Shown: positions 1-8,559, numbered from the stretch's first letter. The stretch: 64,000 bases of DNA from Kibdelosporangium banguiense (GCF_017876405.1 NZ_JAGINW010000001.1:11669203-11733202), one strand, 5' to 3'. The notes: generated from the letters alone by a model not told the origin. Translations and numbers: made by a program.

Positions 1-40
1 CGCGTCCGATGAGGTTGGTGTTTTCCCTCAACGAAAGCGG

Positions 41-436
41 TTAGCTCTTCTTGGTCTGCTCCAGCGCGGGCGCGACCTCGGCGGTGGACTTGGGAGTCGG
101 GTCCTGCTTCTTCTCGTCCTCTTCCACCTCTTCGACGATGTCCTCGTCGTCCTCGATCTCCTCTTCGACCTCCGGGCCGACCTTCTCGCGGATCGCGGCA
201 CGCAGCCAGGTGGTCACCACGCCGTCGGCGATCTCCAGGTCAACCGTTGCCTCATCGTCGGTGTCCGCGACAGTGGCGTACAGGCCGGAGGTGGTCATCA
301 CCCGGTCGCCGACGCCGATCGAGTTCTGCAGCTCCTGCTGCTGCGCCATCGCCCTCTTCTGCTTGCGGCTCATCAGCACCATGGGCACGATGAGCACCGC
401 GATCAGCAGAAACGGAAGCAGTTGCCCGAGGTTCAT
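41..436 (-). CDS. yajC: Preprotein translocase subunit YajC
   Basis: YajC associates with SecDF and assists Sec-dependent export at the cytoplasmic membrane. The 131-residue product opens with one hydrophobic segment (about residues 5-22), then a basic RKQKR stretch and the typical YajC core with GDRVMTTSGLYATV. The C-terminal third is a long acidic tail rich in E and D, longer than in E. coli YajC but common in actinobacteria. An upstream in-frame ATG exists, but the ATG at 436 is preferred because GGAG lies 5 nt before it and the protein then starts MNLGQLLPF as in the family. It follows ruvB at the end of the conserved ruvCAB-yajC order; secD would be expected just beyond the left edge. 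Confidence 0.93.
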   Translation of the reverse strand: MNLGQLLPFLLIAVLIVPMVLMSRKQKRAMAQQQELQNSIGVGDRVMTTSGLYATVADTDDEATVDLEIADGVVTTWLRAAIREKVGPEVEEEIEDDEDIVEEVEEDEKKQDPTPKSTAEVAPALEQTKKS

Positions 437-538
437 TTCTCTCCGTTCGGCGGACATCCCGTTGGAGTGGAAATGCCCGATTGTTCTGGTTGCCTGCCGC
501 CGAGTGTGCCACCAACGCGTTACGCGCTGTGCGCGCGG

Positions 539-1606
539 TCACTCTTCGAACAGCGTAGGCGCCGCCTGACCTGGTGCGTCGTTCGGGGCTTGCAACCCGA
601 GGTGCGCCCACGCGGTCGCAGTCGCTACTCGGCCACGAGGGGTCCTTGCCAGCATGCCAGCACGTACCAGGTACGGCTCGCACACTTCCTCCACGGTAGT
701 TGACTCCTCCCCCACCGCGACAGCCAAAGTCGAAATACCGACCGGTCCACCGCCGAACGACCTGACCAGCGCGTTCAGCACGGCCCGGTCCAGCCGGTCG
801 AGGCCCAGCTCGTCGACGTCGTAGACCTCGAGCGCGGCTTTCGCCACATCAATCGTGACCGCTCCGTTAGCACGCACTTCCGCGTAGTCCCGGACCCGGC
901 GCAGCAGCCGGTTGGCGATCCGGGGTGTGCCACGGGACCGTTTGGCGATCTCCACGGCGCCGTCCGGCCGCAGGTCGACGCCCAGAATCGTGGCCGAGCG
1001 GGTGAGCACCCGCTCCAGTTCGTGCGGCTCGTAGAACTCCATGTGCGCGGTGAAGCCGAATCGGTCACGCAGCGGACCCGTCAGCACCCCTGATCGGGTG
1101 GTGGCTCCCACCAACGTGAACGGCGCGATGTCCAGCGGGATGCTCGTGGCGCCGGGGCCTTTGCCGACCACGACGTCCACCCGGAAGTCCTCCATCGCCA
1201 GGTAGAGCATCTCCTCGGCGGGCCGGGCGATCCGGTGGATCTCGTCGATGAACAGCACGTCGCCTTCGACCAGGTTCGACAGCATGGCGGCGAGGTCGCC
1301 GGCACGCTCCAGCGCCGGCCCGGACGTGATCCGGATGGCACTGCCCAGCTCAGCGGCGATGATCATCGAGAGGCTGGTCTTGCCCAGGCCGGGCGGGCCG
1401 GAGAGCAGGACGTGATCTGGCGGTGCGCCCCGGCGCATGGCGCCTTCGAGCACGAGTTCGAGCTGTTCACGCACCCGCGCCTGGCCCACGAACTCGCTCA
1501 GCCGCTTGGGCCGCAGCGTCGCCTCGACGTCACGGTCCTCGGGCTCGGCGAGCGGCGAGAGCGCGTCGTCCTCGTCGGCCACCGGGCCGCGATAGTCGTC
1601 GTGCAC
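539..1606 (-). CDS. ruvB: Holliday junction branch migration ATPase RuvB
   Basis: RuvB is the hexameric AAA+ motor that drives branch migration with RuvA at Holliday junctions. The 355-residue product carries Walker A GPPGLGKTS near residue 70, Walker B with DEIHR, the sensor region GATTRSG, the arginine-finger area PLRDRFG, and the C-terminal winged-helix region containing GGGPVGISTLA. The usual 330-350 residue length is matched. The GTG start at 1606 has a strong TTAGGAGG Shine-Dalgarno overlapping the ruvA stop region; the ORF is open further upstream, but that part lies inside ruvA. Third gene of the ruvC-ruvA-ruvB operon, about 10 bp after ruvA. Confidence 0.97.
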   Translation of the reverse strand: MHDDYRGPVADEDDALSPLAEPEDRDVEATLRPKRLSEFVGQARVREQLELVLEGAMRRGAPPDHVLLSGPPGLGKTSLSMIIAAELGSAIRITSGPALERAGDLAAMLSNLVEGDVLFIDEIHRIARPAEEMLYLAMEDFRVDVVVGKGPGATSIPLDIAPFTLVGATTRSGVLTGPLRDRFGFTAHMEFYEPHELERVLTRSATILGVDLRPDGAVEIAKRSRGTPRIANRLLRRVRDYAEVRANGAVTIDVAKAALEVYDVDELGLDRLDRAVLNALVRSFGGGPVGISTLAVAVGEESTTVEEVCEPYLVRAGMLARTPRGRVATATAWAHLGLQAPNDAPGQAAPTLFEE

Positions 1607-1616
1607 GCCCGGCCTC

Positions 1617-2213
1617 CTAACGCTTGCGGCCGAGGATGGCCAAGGACTTGCGCAGCACACCCGCGGTGTCGGCAGCCGAATTTTCGGAAAGCACGCCATC
1701 GACTGCCTGCTCAGCGGCCTTCATCGCGAACCCGAGGCCGACCAGGGCCTCCACCACGGAGCCGCGGACCGCGCTCGCGGACGGCGCGACGGGCGATTCG
1801 CCCGCGCTCTGCCACGCCCCGACCTTGTCGCGCAGTTCGATGATCAGCCGTTCCGCGCCCTTCTTGCCGATGCCGGGCACCTGCGTGAGCATCGCGACAT
1901 TGCCCTCGGACAGGGCCGCGCGCAGTTTGTCGGGCTCCAGCACGGCGAGCATGGCGAGACCGAGCCGTGGTCCGATACCGGAGACCGTCAGCAGCATCCA
2001 GAACAGGTCACGAGCGTCGGCGTCGGCGAAACCGAACAGCGTCAGCGAGTCCTCGCGCACGATCAGCGCGGTGAACAGCTGCGCCTCCTCGCCTCTGCGG
2101 AGCGTGGCCAGCGTCGAGGGCGCGGCCTGGACAGCGAAGCCGACGCCACCGACCTCGATCACGGCGTGGTCGAGCCCGACCGACAGCACCGGTCCGCGTA
2201 CCGACGAGATCAC
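1617..2213 (-). CDS. ruvA: Holliday junction DNA-binding protein RuvA
   Basis: RuvA binds four-way junctions and loads RuvB. The 198-residue product has the N-terminal OB-fold (ISSVRGPV...), the central helix-hairpin-helix pair with VSGIGPRLGLAML and VPGIGKKGAERLI, and the C-terminal domain that contacts RuvB (VEALVGLGF), in the normal family order and length. The GTG start overlaps the ruvC stop codon (GTGA), indicating translational coupling. It sits between ruvC and ruvB in a standard resolvasome operon. Confidence 0.96.
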   Translation of the reverse strand: MISSVRGPVLSVGLDHAVIEVGGVGFAVQAAPSTLATLRRGEEAQLFTALIVREDSLTLFGFADADARDLFWMLLTVSGIGPRLGLAMLAVLEPDKLRAALSEGNVAMLTQVPGIGKKGAERLIIELRDKVGAWQSAGESPVAPSASAVRGSVVEALVGLGFAMKAAEQAVDGVLSENSAADTAGVLRKSLAILGRKR

Positions 2214-2794
2214 GGCTTCGTTCCTCCTGCTTTCCGAGCCTTGGTTGCTGCAGCCAGCCGCGCCTTGTGCACCCGGGCGAGTTCGGCCGCGCGCCGCTCG
2301 GCCTCCTCCAGCCGGGACCGCATCGGCGCGCGCCAAATGTGACAGATGGCCAACGCGAGCGCGTCGGCGGCATCCGCCGTGCCGGGACGTTCCGTGAGCC
2401 TCAGCAGGCGCATGACCATCGCGGTCACCTGCGCCTTGTCCGCACGCCCAGAGCCCGTGACAGCAGCCTTGACCTCGCTGGGTGTGTGGAACTCGACCTT
2501 CAGGCCGCGCCGGGCTGCCGCGACCGCGACCACGCCGCCCGCCTGCGCGGTGCCCATCGCGGTCTGGACGTTGTACTGACTGAACACGCGCTCGACCGCG
2601 ACCACATCCGGCTTGTGCAGATCCAGCCAGCCCTCGACAAAGTCCGACACCGCCAGCAGCCGCTCCGCCAACGCCGCCTCGACCGGCGTACGGACCGTGT
2701 CGACCGCGACGCACGTGACCTTGCGGCCAGTCCCACCGTCGACCACGGCCACACCGCACCTGGTCAGGCCCGGGTCGACACCGAGCACCCGCAC
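2210..2794 (-). CDS. ruvC: Crossover junction endodeoxyribonuclease RuvC
   Basis: RuvC is the metal-dependent resolvase that nicks Holliday junctions. The 194-residue protein begins VRVLGVDPGLTRCG, which contains the first catalytic Asp, and has the acidic residue region of VAVERVFSQYN, the TPSEVKAAVTGSGRADKAQV segment and the DAADALALAICH motif near the C-terminus. GTG at 2794 is chosen because it places the conserved VLGVDPG at the N-terminus and has GAGAGG just upstream. First gene of the ruvCAB operon; the intergenic space to the divergent cupin gene (86 bp) must hold the promoter. Confidence 0.96.
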   Translation of the reverse strand: MRVLGVDPGLTRCGVAVVDGGTGRKVTCVAVDTVRTPVEAALAERLLAVSDFVEGWLDLHKPDVVAVERVFSQYNVQTAMGTAQAGGVVAVAAARRGLKVEFHTPSEVKAAVTGSGRADKAQVTAMVMRLLRLTERPGTADAADALALAICHIWRAPMRSRLEEAERRAAELARVHKARLAAATKARKAGGTKP

Positions 2795-2880
2795 ACCATC
2801 ACCTCTCTGAACGCTTGTTCGAGAGCGTAACGGGTGGCCGGTCCGCAACCGCGCAGACACGCTTGTGGTTGGTTGGATGC

Positions 2881-3324
2881 ATGACCCCGGAGGAGATCAT
2901 CAAGGCGCTTGACCTGCAGCCACTGCCCGTGGAAGGCGGGCTGTACAAGGAGAACCTCAACGGCGATCCGAACGCGTCGGCGATCTACTACATGCTTGTC
3001 GCGCCGCAGTTCTCGCGGCTGCACAAGCTGGAGAACCTGGAGATCTTCGTCTACCACGCGGGAGCGCCCGCGCGGATGCTCCTGCTGCACCCCGACGGGA
3101 CCGTCGAGCGGCCGTTGCTGGGCATGGATCTGGCCGCGGGGGAACGTCCGCAGGTGATCGTGCCCACCGGGACCTGGCAGGCCACCGAGACGACCGGCGA
3201 GTGGAGCCTGCTCGGCACGATGATGTCGCCGCCGTACAGCGACGACATCATCACTTATGCCGACGCGGGCATCCTCGCCGCCGGTTATCCCGCTGCCACC
3301 GAGGACATCTCCCGTTTGGCCTGA
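2881..3324 (+). CDS. Cupin family protein (DUF985/cupin_5)
   Basis: A 147-residue small cupin of the DUF985 type. It starts MTPEEIIKALDLQPLPVEGG and continues with the family hallmarks YYMLVAPQFSRLHKLENLEI, HAGAPARMLLLHPDG and PTGTWQATETTGEWSLLGT. The function of the family is unsettled; the fold is a beta barrel that may bind a sugar-like or metal ligand. The ATG at 2881 is preferred over an upstream in-frame start because it matches the family N-terminus. Divergent from ruvC. Its 3' end overlaps the end of the converging antiporter gene by 40 bp, an unusually deep convergent overlap. Confidence 0.88.
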   Translation: MTPEEIIKALDLQPLPVEGGLYKENLNGDPNASAIYYMLVAPQFSRLHKLENLEIFVYHAGAPARMLLLHPDGTVERPLLGMDLAAGERPQVIVPTGTWQATETTGEWSLLGTMMSPPYSDDIITYADAGILAAGYPAATEDISRLA

Positions 3325-4547
3325 CGCCGTTCGGCTCGCCTGTCGAGCCAGGACAGCCATGGCGCGGTCATCACGGTCGTCACGATCGCGACGAGCACCA
3401 GCGCGCTGAACAGTGCCGGGGTGACGATCCCGGTCTGCAGCCCCACATTCAGCGCGATCAACTGCATCAGGCCACGGGCGTTCATCAGCACGCCGACCCG
3501 GATCGCCACGGAGTTCTCCTCCCCGGCCAGCCGGCCACCGAACCAGCACGCCCCGAACTTGCCGAGGATCGCCACGGCGACGCACCCGAGCGAGACGAGC
3601 AGCAGTGGCAGGGTGAACAGCAGCCCGAACTCGGTGTTCAGGCCGGAGTACGCGAAGAACAGCGGCAGGAACACGATCTTGGTGACCGGGCTGATCGCCG
3701 CGACCACCCGGTTGCCGATCTCAGTGCGCGGGAAGATGAAGCCGAGACAGAACCCGCCGAACACCGAGTAGAGCCCGATCAGGTCGGTCCACCAGGCTGC
3801 CGCGAACAGCGCGACCGCCGTCACCAGCACCAGGTGCTCGACGGCGGCACCGGGCCGCGCCATGATCCAGTTCAGCGCGGGCCGGACCCCGAACCAGAGC
3901 GCCAGGACGAACAGCAGCGTTCCGCCCCCGGTGACCAGGATCTTGTTCGGATCGCCGGTGGCCAGCCCGATCGTCAGCGCCAGCAGGATCCACGCCACGC
4001 CGTCGTCGATCGCGCCCGCCGCCAGCGACAGCGACCCGAGCCTGGAGCCGGTCAGGTTGCGTTCACTGATGATCCGCGCCAGCATCGGGAACGCCGTGAT
4101 CGCCAGCGCCACACCGACGAACAGCGCCGAGACGCCGACCGGGACGCCGTCTTTGAGAATGTCGGCATGCCCGTGGACCAGCAGGATGAACGCAACGCCG
4201 AGGACCAGCGGCGCGGTCACCCCTGCCAGCGAAACCGTCGCCGCGGGCCGGCCGAGGCCACGGACCTTCTGCTGGGCGAACTCGTGACCGACCCCGAACA
4301 TGAACGCCACCAGCCCGATGTGGCTGACGACGTAGATCATCGGCCGCACGGCGTCCGGGAACAGGGCATTCTGCACGCCCGGCAGCACCAGCCCCAGCAA
4401 GGACGGCCCGAGCAGGACACCCGCGATCATCTCGCCGACGACGGGTGGCTGGCCGAGTCGGCGGGCGGCCATGGCCACCAGCCGGCAGGTGATCAGGATG
4501 ATGACCGCGGCCAGGAAGAACCGCGCTGTAGTGGTTGCGATGTCCAT
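3285..4547 (-). CDS. Cation:proton antiporter, CPA2 (KefB/NapA-like)
   Basis: A 420-residue polytopic membrane protein predicted to exchange protons for Na+ or K+. It has the CPA2 N-terminal motif RLGQPPVVGEMIAGVLLGPSLLG (read in overlapping parts), a discontinuous-helix region with AITAFPMLARII, the AIDDGVAWILLAL segment carrying the paired aspartates expected of electrogenic CPA2 exchangers, and LMNARGLMQLI near the C-terminus. About 11-13 hydrophobic segments; no cytosolic TrkA-N domain. Start ATG 4547 lies 10 bp after the P450 gene, so it is the last gene of the four-gene operon. A transporter ending an oxidative operon could export a charged product or protons, but that is inference. Confidence 0.9.
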   Translation of the reverse strand: MDIATTTARFFLAAVIILITCRLVAMAARRLGQPPVVGEMIAGVLLGPSLLGLVLPGVQNALFPDAVRPMIYVVSHIGLVAFMFGVGHEFAQQKVRGLGRPAATVSLAGVTAPLVLGVAFILLVHGHADILKDGVPVGVSALFVGVALAITAFPMLARIISERNLTGSRLGSLSLAAGAIDDGVAWILLALTIGLATGDPNKILVTGGGTLLFVLALWFGVRPALNWIMARPGAAVEHLVLVTAVALFAAAWWTDLIGLYSVFGGFCLGFIFPRTEIGNRVVAAISPVTKIVFLPLFFAYSGLNTEFGLLFTLPLLLVSLGCVAVAILGKFGACWFGGRLAGEENSVAIRVGVLMNARGLMQLIALNVGLQTGIVTPALFSALVLVAIVTTVMTAPWLSWLDRRAERRQAKREMSSVAAG

Positions 4548-4557
4548 CTGGGGTCCC

Positions 4558-5883
4558 TCATTCCACGGCCGGCTGGCCATCGAAGTAGCGGCGGCACAGC
4601 TGGTGCCGACGGGCGTCCCAAACCATGTAGCTGCCCAGCACGAGCTGGGTGAGGCTGCGTGACACGTCCTCCCAGCGGTCACGCAGCCTCATGAAGGCCA
4701 GCCGCGCCCCCAGCGCCCGCTTCGCGGATGACCGCCGGTCGGACAGCAGGCATGGCCCTCGATTGGGGATGGATCTGGTGTGCGCGGCCGAGGTCCGCAA
4801 CTCGAAGCGGCCCAGCGTCCGCATCGCCACCACGCGCATCGTGACCGGCATCAGCCCACGCGCCGGGCAGGCCCGGTTGGCGGTGATGCCGTACGGGACG
4901 TGGTTGGCTTGCTTGACCGGCAACGCCTTCCACCGCTCCGGCCGGAACCGGCCGGGCTCCTGGAACCCGGACTGGTGGAAGTCGGGATAGTTGAACAACA
5001 ACACCGAGCCCGCCGGGATGGTGTGACTCTCCACGGCTATGTCCGCGCTGGTGATCCGGTGCGCGATGCCGAACAGCGGGTACAGCCGCAGCGTCTCGTC
5101 CATCACGTTGTCCAGGTCGGCCGTGCCGATGATCAGGCCGCGCTGGACATCAGGATGCTGCGCGATGGCCATCAGCAGGTGTGCCATGGCTTCGCTGGAC
5201 TGGACGACGGCCGTGTTGAAGAACGTGCCCTGCAGGTACCAGGCCTGTTCACGCACTGAGAATCCCTCGGGCAGCCGATGCGGCACCTCACCTGCCTCGA
5301 TCCGGCCGATCAGGTAACTGGTCAGCCGTTCGCGTTTGGCCATGTGCCGCAGACCGCAACACTTCAACGCGGTCACCACGTCGTTGGCGTTGCCGACGAT
5401 GAGATCCCGCGCGTCGCGAGGGCACGGCTCGGCGAACACCATCTCGTAGTAGAACTCGGCCCAGATCGGCATCATCAGATCCCGTAGCCGGACCGTGTTC
5501 ACCTTCCTGGTCAGTCCACTGAGGACATGATCGGTGCAGCCGGACACCACCGTGCCCGCCTTCGCGTGCGCTCCGGCGAGGATGCGGCGGGTGGTCCTGG
5601 CGACCTCGGTGTACCGCTCCCCCGGCTCCAGATGTTCCTGGTGCACCTGCGGGCCCGGCGCCAGCCAGTACCAGAACAGGTCCGACAGCACCGCTCCCCT
5701 GCTGCGACCGTCGGCGGCCGGATGCTCGTACAGCGAACGGAACTGCGACACCTCGACCTGCACGCCCTCGTCGCCGTTGACGCGGGCAAATATCCGTACC
5801 CGCAGCTTGACAACGAGATCCGGCAGCCAGAACGGCAGGCTTACCAGCAACACCACGAGCGCCGCGATGATCGTGATCAGCAC
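4558..5883 (-). CDS. Membrane-anchored cytochrome P450
   Basis: A 441-residue P450. Direct signs are the K-helix ExxR (DETLRLYP), the PERF-like segment FRPERWKA, and the heme-thiolate loop YGITANRACPARGLM with its Cys. Two features are odd. The N-terminus is a hydrophobic anchor (about residues 2-22, ITIIAALVVLLVSLPFWL), rare in bacterial P450s. The I-helix reads QGTFFNTAVVQSSE, with Asn-Thr where the acid-Thr pair normally sits. GTG 5883 has GGGAGG upstream and overlaps the stop of the hydroxyacid oxidase gene by 7 bp. No ferredoxin or reductase gene is adjacent, so the electron donor is unknown; the flavoprotein of the same operon is one possibility. Confidence 0.88.
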   Translation of the reverse strand: MLITIIAALVVLLVSLPFWLPDLVVKLRVRIFARVNGDEGVQVEVSQFRSLYEHPAADGRSRGAVLSDLFWYWLAPGPQVHQEHLEPGERYTEVARTTRRILAGAHAKAGTVVSGCTDHVLSGLTRKVNTVRLRDLMMPIWAEFYYEMVFAEPCPRDARDLIVGNANDVVTALKCCGLRHMAKRERLTSYLIGRIEAGEVPHRLPEGFSVREQAWYLQGTFFNTAVVQSSEAMAHLLMAIAQHPDVQRGLIIGTADLDNVMDETLRLYPLFGIAHRITSADIAVESHTIPAGSVLLFNYPDFHQSGFQEPGRFRPERWKALPVKQANHVPYGITANRACPARGLMPVTMRVVAMRTLGRFELRTSAAHTRSIPNRGPCLLSDRRSSAKRALGARLAFMRLRDRWEDVSRSLTQLVLGSYMVWDARRHQLCRRYFDGQPAVE

Positions 5884-6932
5884 GGCGCCTCCCGGAGGAG
5901 ATCGCGCGGGATGTCGTGCACCGACGAGCATCCACACAACGCGAGCGCCCGATCGAGTTCGTCTCGCAGCATGCGCAGGACCTGGGCGACTCCGGTCTGA
6001 CCACGAGCGGCCAGACCCCACAACACCGGCCGCCCGATCGCCACCCCGTCGGCGCCCAGAGCAAGCGCTTTCACGACGTCCGTACCGCGCCGGACGCCCC
6101 CGTCGACGAGCACGGGAATGTCCACGGCCGCGACAACATCCGCAACCGCGTCGATCGTGGCGACCACGGTGTCCAACTGCCGCCCGCCGTGGTTGGACAC
6201 CATCAGCGCACTGACCCCGTGCGCGGCCGCGAGCACGGCGTCCGCCGGATGCATGAGTCCTTTCAGGACGATCGGCAGCCCGGTCACCGACCGCAGCCGC
6301 TGGACGTGCTCCCAGTCCAGGTCCCGGATCATCTCGATCGGCCGCACGCCGCCGTCCCCGGCCAGACCGCGCATGTTCTCGCAGTACAGGCCTTCCGGCA
6401 GATCATGGAAACCGTGCCGGTGGTCGCGTTCCCGCCGCCCGAACACTGTCGAGTCGACAGTGACGACCAACGCCCGGCAGCCCGCGTCCTCGGCGCGCCG
6501 CACAAGCGCCTCGGTGACCTTGGAATCGGATTGGATGTAGAGCTGGAACCACAGCGGCAGATCGGCACCGCCGGCCTTGGCGATGTCCTCCACCGCGACC
6601 GTCGAGGCCATGCTGGCGATCATCAGCGTGTCCGCCTCGGCGGCCGCCCGCGCGGTCGCCAGCTCGCCCTCGGGATCGGCCAGCCGGTGAAACGCCGTCG
6701 GCGCGATCACCACCGGCATGGCGATGTCCGCACCCAGCAACGATGTTCGCAAGTCCGGTGCGGCGTTCCCGCGCAGGACCCGGGGTAACAGCCGGAGGCG
6801 AGCGAATGCCGACTCGTTCGCCCGCAGCGTCACCTCGTCGTCCGCGCCACCCGCGAAGTAGTCATACGCGGACAGCGGCAGGCGGTCCCGCGCCAGCGCC
6901 TCGAACTCGCGTAGTGACAACGGTCCTGACAT
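5877..6932 (-). CDS. FMN-dependent 2-hydroxyacid oxidase/dehydrogenase
   Basis: A 351-residue TIM-barrel flavoenzyme of the glycolate/lactate/mandelate oxidase family, which oxidises an (S)-2-hydroxyacid to the 2-oxoacid. Seen: N-terminal LSAYDYFAGGADDE, the FMN-binding segment VVIAPTAFHRLADPEGE, LWFQLYIQSD, the LVVTVDS strand, the catalytic His block SNHGGRQLD, and DGGVRRGTDVVKALALGA. The substrate cannot be read from the sequence. It starts only 3 bp after the flavoprotein stop codon and overlaps the P450 start, so it is translationally embedded in the operon. Alternatives within the family include 4-hydroxymandelate oxidase and lactate monooxygenase. Confidence 0.9.
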   Translation of the reverse strand: MSGPLSLREFEALARDRLPLSAYDYFAGGADDEVTLRANESAFARLRLLPRVLRGNAAPDLRTSLLGADIAMPVVIAPTAFHRLADPEGELATARAAAEADTLMIASMASTVAVEDIAKAGGADLPLWFQLYIQSDSKVTEALVRRAEDAGCRALVVTVDSTVFGRRERDHRHGFHDLPEGLYCENMRGLAGDGGVRPIEMIRDLDWEHVQRLRSVTGLPIVLKGLMHPADAVLAAAHGVSALMVSNHGGRQLDTVVATIDAVADVVAAVDIPVLVDGGVRRGTDVVKALALGADGVAIGRPVLWGLAARGQTGVAQVLRMLRDELDRALALCGCSSVHDIPRDLLREAPC

Positions 6933-6935
6933 CGG

Positions 6936-8498
6936 TCAGTCCGCTGTCGTGAGCACAGTCTGCAGCAGCCGCTCGGCCAGGAAATCGGTCACCGGCTTGC
7001 GATGGGCGTGCTCGTCGGTCCAGTCGTTCTCCAGGTTCTCGGCGACGTGGTGCTCGGCGAGCAGCGCGCCCCGTTCGAAGTGCCGGATCACCGGGTGCAG
7101 GTAGGCCGCGTCGTGCGCCTGCTCGGCGTTGTTCTGGGCCACGCGCCGGACGTTGATGTCGAAGGGATCGACTTTGTCGTGGTCCGGGCCGTACTCGAGG
7201 GTGATCGTGAAGTACCGGTGGGCGAACTCGCTGTCGTGCGCGTAGTCGACCGGCATCTCCTCGTAGTACCTCGCGTCGCGCCCGTCGGGGACGATCACGT
7301 CGCCGAGCATCGCGAACTGCTGCCACAGCGCGGAACTGCGGTTCACCCGATTGAGAATCGCGTCCGTCAACGTGTTCGCGTCGGCGATGTGCGAGACATG
7401 CGGCCAGTCACGGCCCTCGTACTTGCGCTCCAGAATCCGGTGCAACGCCTTGACGGTGTAACGGAATCCGTGGATGAACCCGCTCGTGGACTTCTTGAAG
7501 TCACGGACCTGCATCATCGTTCCGGCGAAATGCAGGCCCGGCACGTTGACCGACTCCCATTCACTGGTCTGCGCCGGGAACCGGTCGTTGATGACCAGCG
7601 CCGGACGGCAGTTCTCAGCGAAGATCGAGGTGTCGAACCGGAACCCGGTGCACGCGATGATCCGGTGGTACGGGATGTCCTTGACGATCTCGTTGGCCCG
7701 CGAGAAGCTCACCGAGACGATGAAACCGTCGCCTTCCCTGCGGATCCCGACGATGTCGCCGTCCAGGATCGCGTTCTGCGACTTGAGCTGATAGGTGTCC
7801 AGGAAGTTGTTGTTGACCGCCCGCAGATGCCCGACAAAGTGCGTCTGCCAGGCGAACCGGACCGAGTGCGGACCGGCGACGTGGATGACACCCGCGGTCT
7901 CGACGAGGTTGTCGGCGGTCTCGAACGCCGAGTTGCCCTTGCCGATGATCAGTACCCGCTGATCGAGAAAGTCCTGTGGATCAACGGAAACCGTGCCGTA
8001 CTGCTCAGCGAGCCCGATCCCAGGGATATCAGGTATGTACGGCTTGGACGGGCCGGTGGCGACGACAAGATGCGGAGCCTCGTACACCGCACCGTTGCTG
8101 TCGACGACCCGGAAGTTCTTGTCCTTGCTCACTTCGACGGCCCGAGCGTTGTAACGCACGTTGAGCTCGAGCTTCTCGGCGTAGTCGGCCAAGTAGCGGA
8201 CCATGTCGCCGGCGTCCGGGAAATATCGTGGCGTGTACTTGGTGAACAGCAGATCGTCGTTGTCCGAGAGCAGCGAGTTCCAGTCCATCCGCAGGTTGAA
8301 CTCGGGATCGTCGATCCCGGTGTGCGGCTTGTTGATCGAGATCAGCTGACGGTGCCGCGGGAACGTCTCAAAGAAGTGCCCCGCGCCCGGGCCCGCCTCC
8401 AGCAGCAGGTAGTCGTGACCGGCACGCTGCAGGAAGTACCCGAGCTGCAGCCCCGCCGGTCCGGCACCGATCACCAGATAATCCGTGGTCGTGACCAT
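6936..8498 (-). CDS. FAD/NAD(P)-dependent monooxygenase-like flavoprotein (FOXRED2-like)
   Basis: A 520-residue flavoprotein with an N-terminal FAD fingerprint (VIGAGPAGLQLG), a second Rossmann motif for NAD(P)H (VLIIGKGNSAFETA, about residues 200-215) and the closing ATG/TG motifs (VVATGPSKP, IACTGFRFD). The layout and the long C-terminal part resemble FOXRED2-type proteins and flavin monooxygenases. ATG 8498 has GGAGGAG 6 nt upstream. It opens the four-gene operon, with a hairpin and a palindrome in its leader. It could hydroxylate a substrate or supply electrons to the P450; nothing in the sequence decides this. Confidence 0.85.
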   Translation of the reverse strand: MVTTTDYLVIGAGPAGLQLGYFLQRAGHDYLLLEAGPGAGHFFETFPRHRQLISINKPHTGIDDPEFNLRMDWNSLLSDNDDLLFTKYTPRYFPDAGDMVRYLADYAEKLELNVRYNARAVEVSKDKNFRVVDSNGAVYEAPHLVVATGPSKPYIPDIPGIGLAEQYGTVSVDPQDFLDQRVLIIGKGNSAFETADNLVETAGVIHVAGPHSVRFAWQTHFVGHLRAVNNNFLDTYQLKSQNAILDGDIVGIRREGDGFIVSVSFSRANEIVKDIPYHRIIACTGFRFDTSIFAENCRPALVINDRFPAQTSEWESVNVPGLHFAGTMMQVRDFKKSTSGFIHGFRYTVKALHRILERKYEGRDWPHVSHIADANTLTDAILNRVNRSSALWQQFAMLGDVIVPDGRDARYYEEMPVDYAHDSEFAHRYFTITLEYGPDHDKVDPFDINVRRVAQNNAEQAHDAAYLHPVIRHFERGALLAEHHVAENLENDWTDEHAHRKPVTDFLAERLLQTVLTTAD

Positions 8499-8515
8499 GC
8501 ATCTCCTCCGCGATA

Positions 8516-8533
8516 CGCGCCTTTTCAGGCGCG
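8516..8533 (-). promoter_or_regulatory. 5' leader hairpin before the redox operon
   Basis: Perfect 7-bp stem CGCGCCT/AGGCGCG with a 4-nt loop, placed about 17 nt before the ATG of the flavoprotein and just upstream of its GGAGGAG ribosome-binding site. It has no U-run, so a terminator is unlikely; it may influence translation initiation or mRNA stability. Confidence 0.5.
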
Positions 8534-8538
8534 GGCCT

Positions 8539-8559
8539 CGTAGTGCACGGTTCACTACG
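8539..8559. promoter_or_regulatory. Operator-like palindrome upstream of the redox operon
   Basis: Perfect inverted repeat CGTAGTG-N7-CACTACG about 40-60 bp before the flavoprotein start. Its size and symmetry fit a TetR-type or similar dimeric regulator. No regulator gene lies next to it, so the cognate protein must be elsewhere. The rest of 8560-8748 holds no gene that I can recognise. Confidence 0.5.

Noticed and set aside
3201..4652. 483-codon open frame on the plus strand opposite the antiporter gene
   Set aside because: It is antisense to a well-supported membrane protein, is very rich in His, Gln, Arg and Asp, and has no domain; it follows from codon bias in G+C-rich DNA.
7002..8543. 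513-codon open frame opposite the FOXRED2-like gene
   Set aside because: Antisense shadow with Val/Arg/Asp-rich, domain-free translation.
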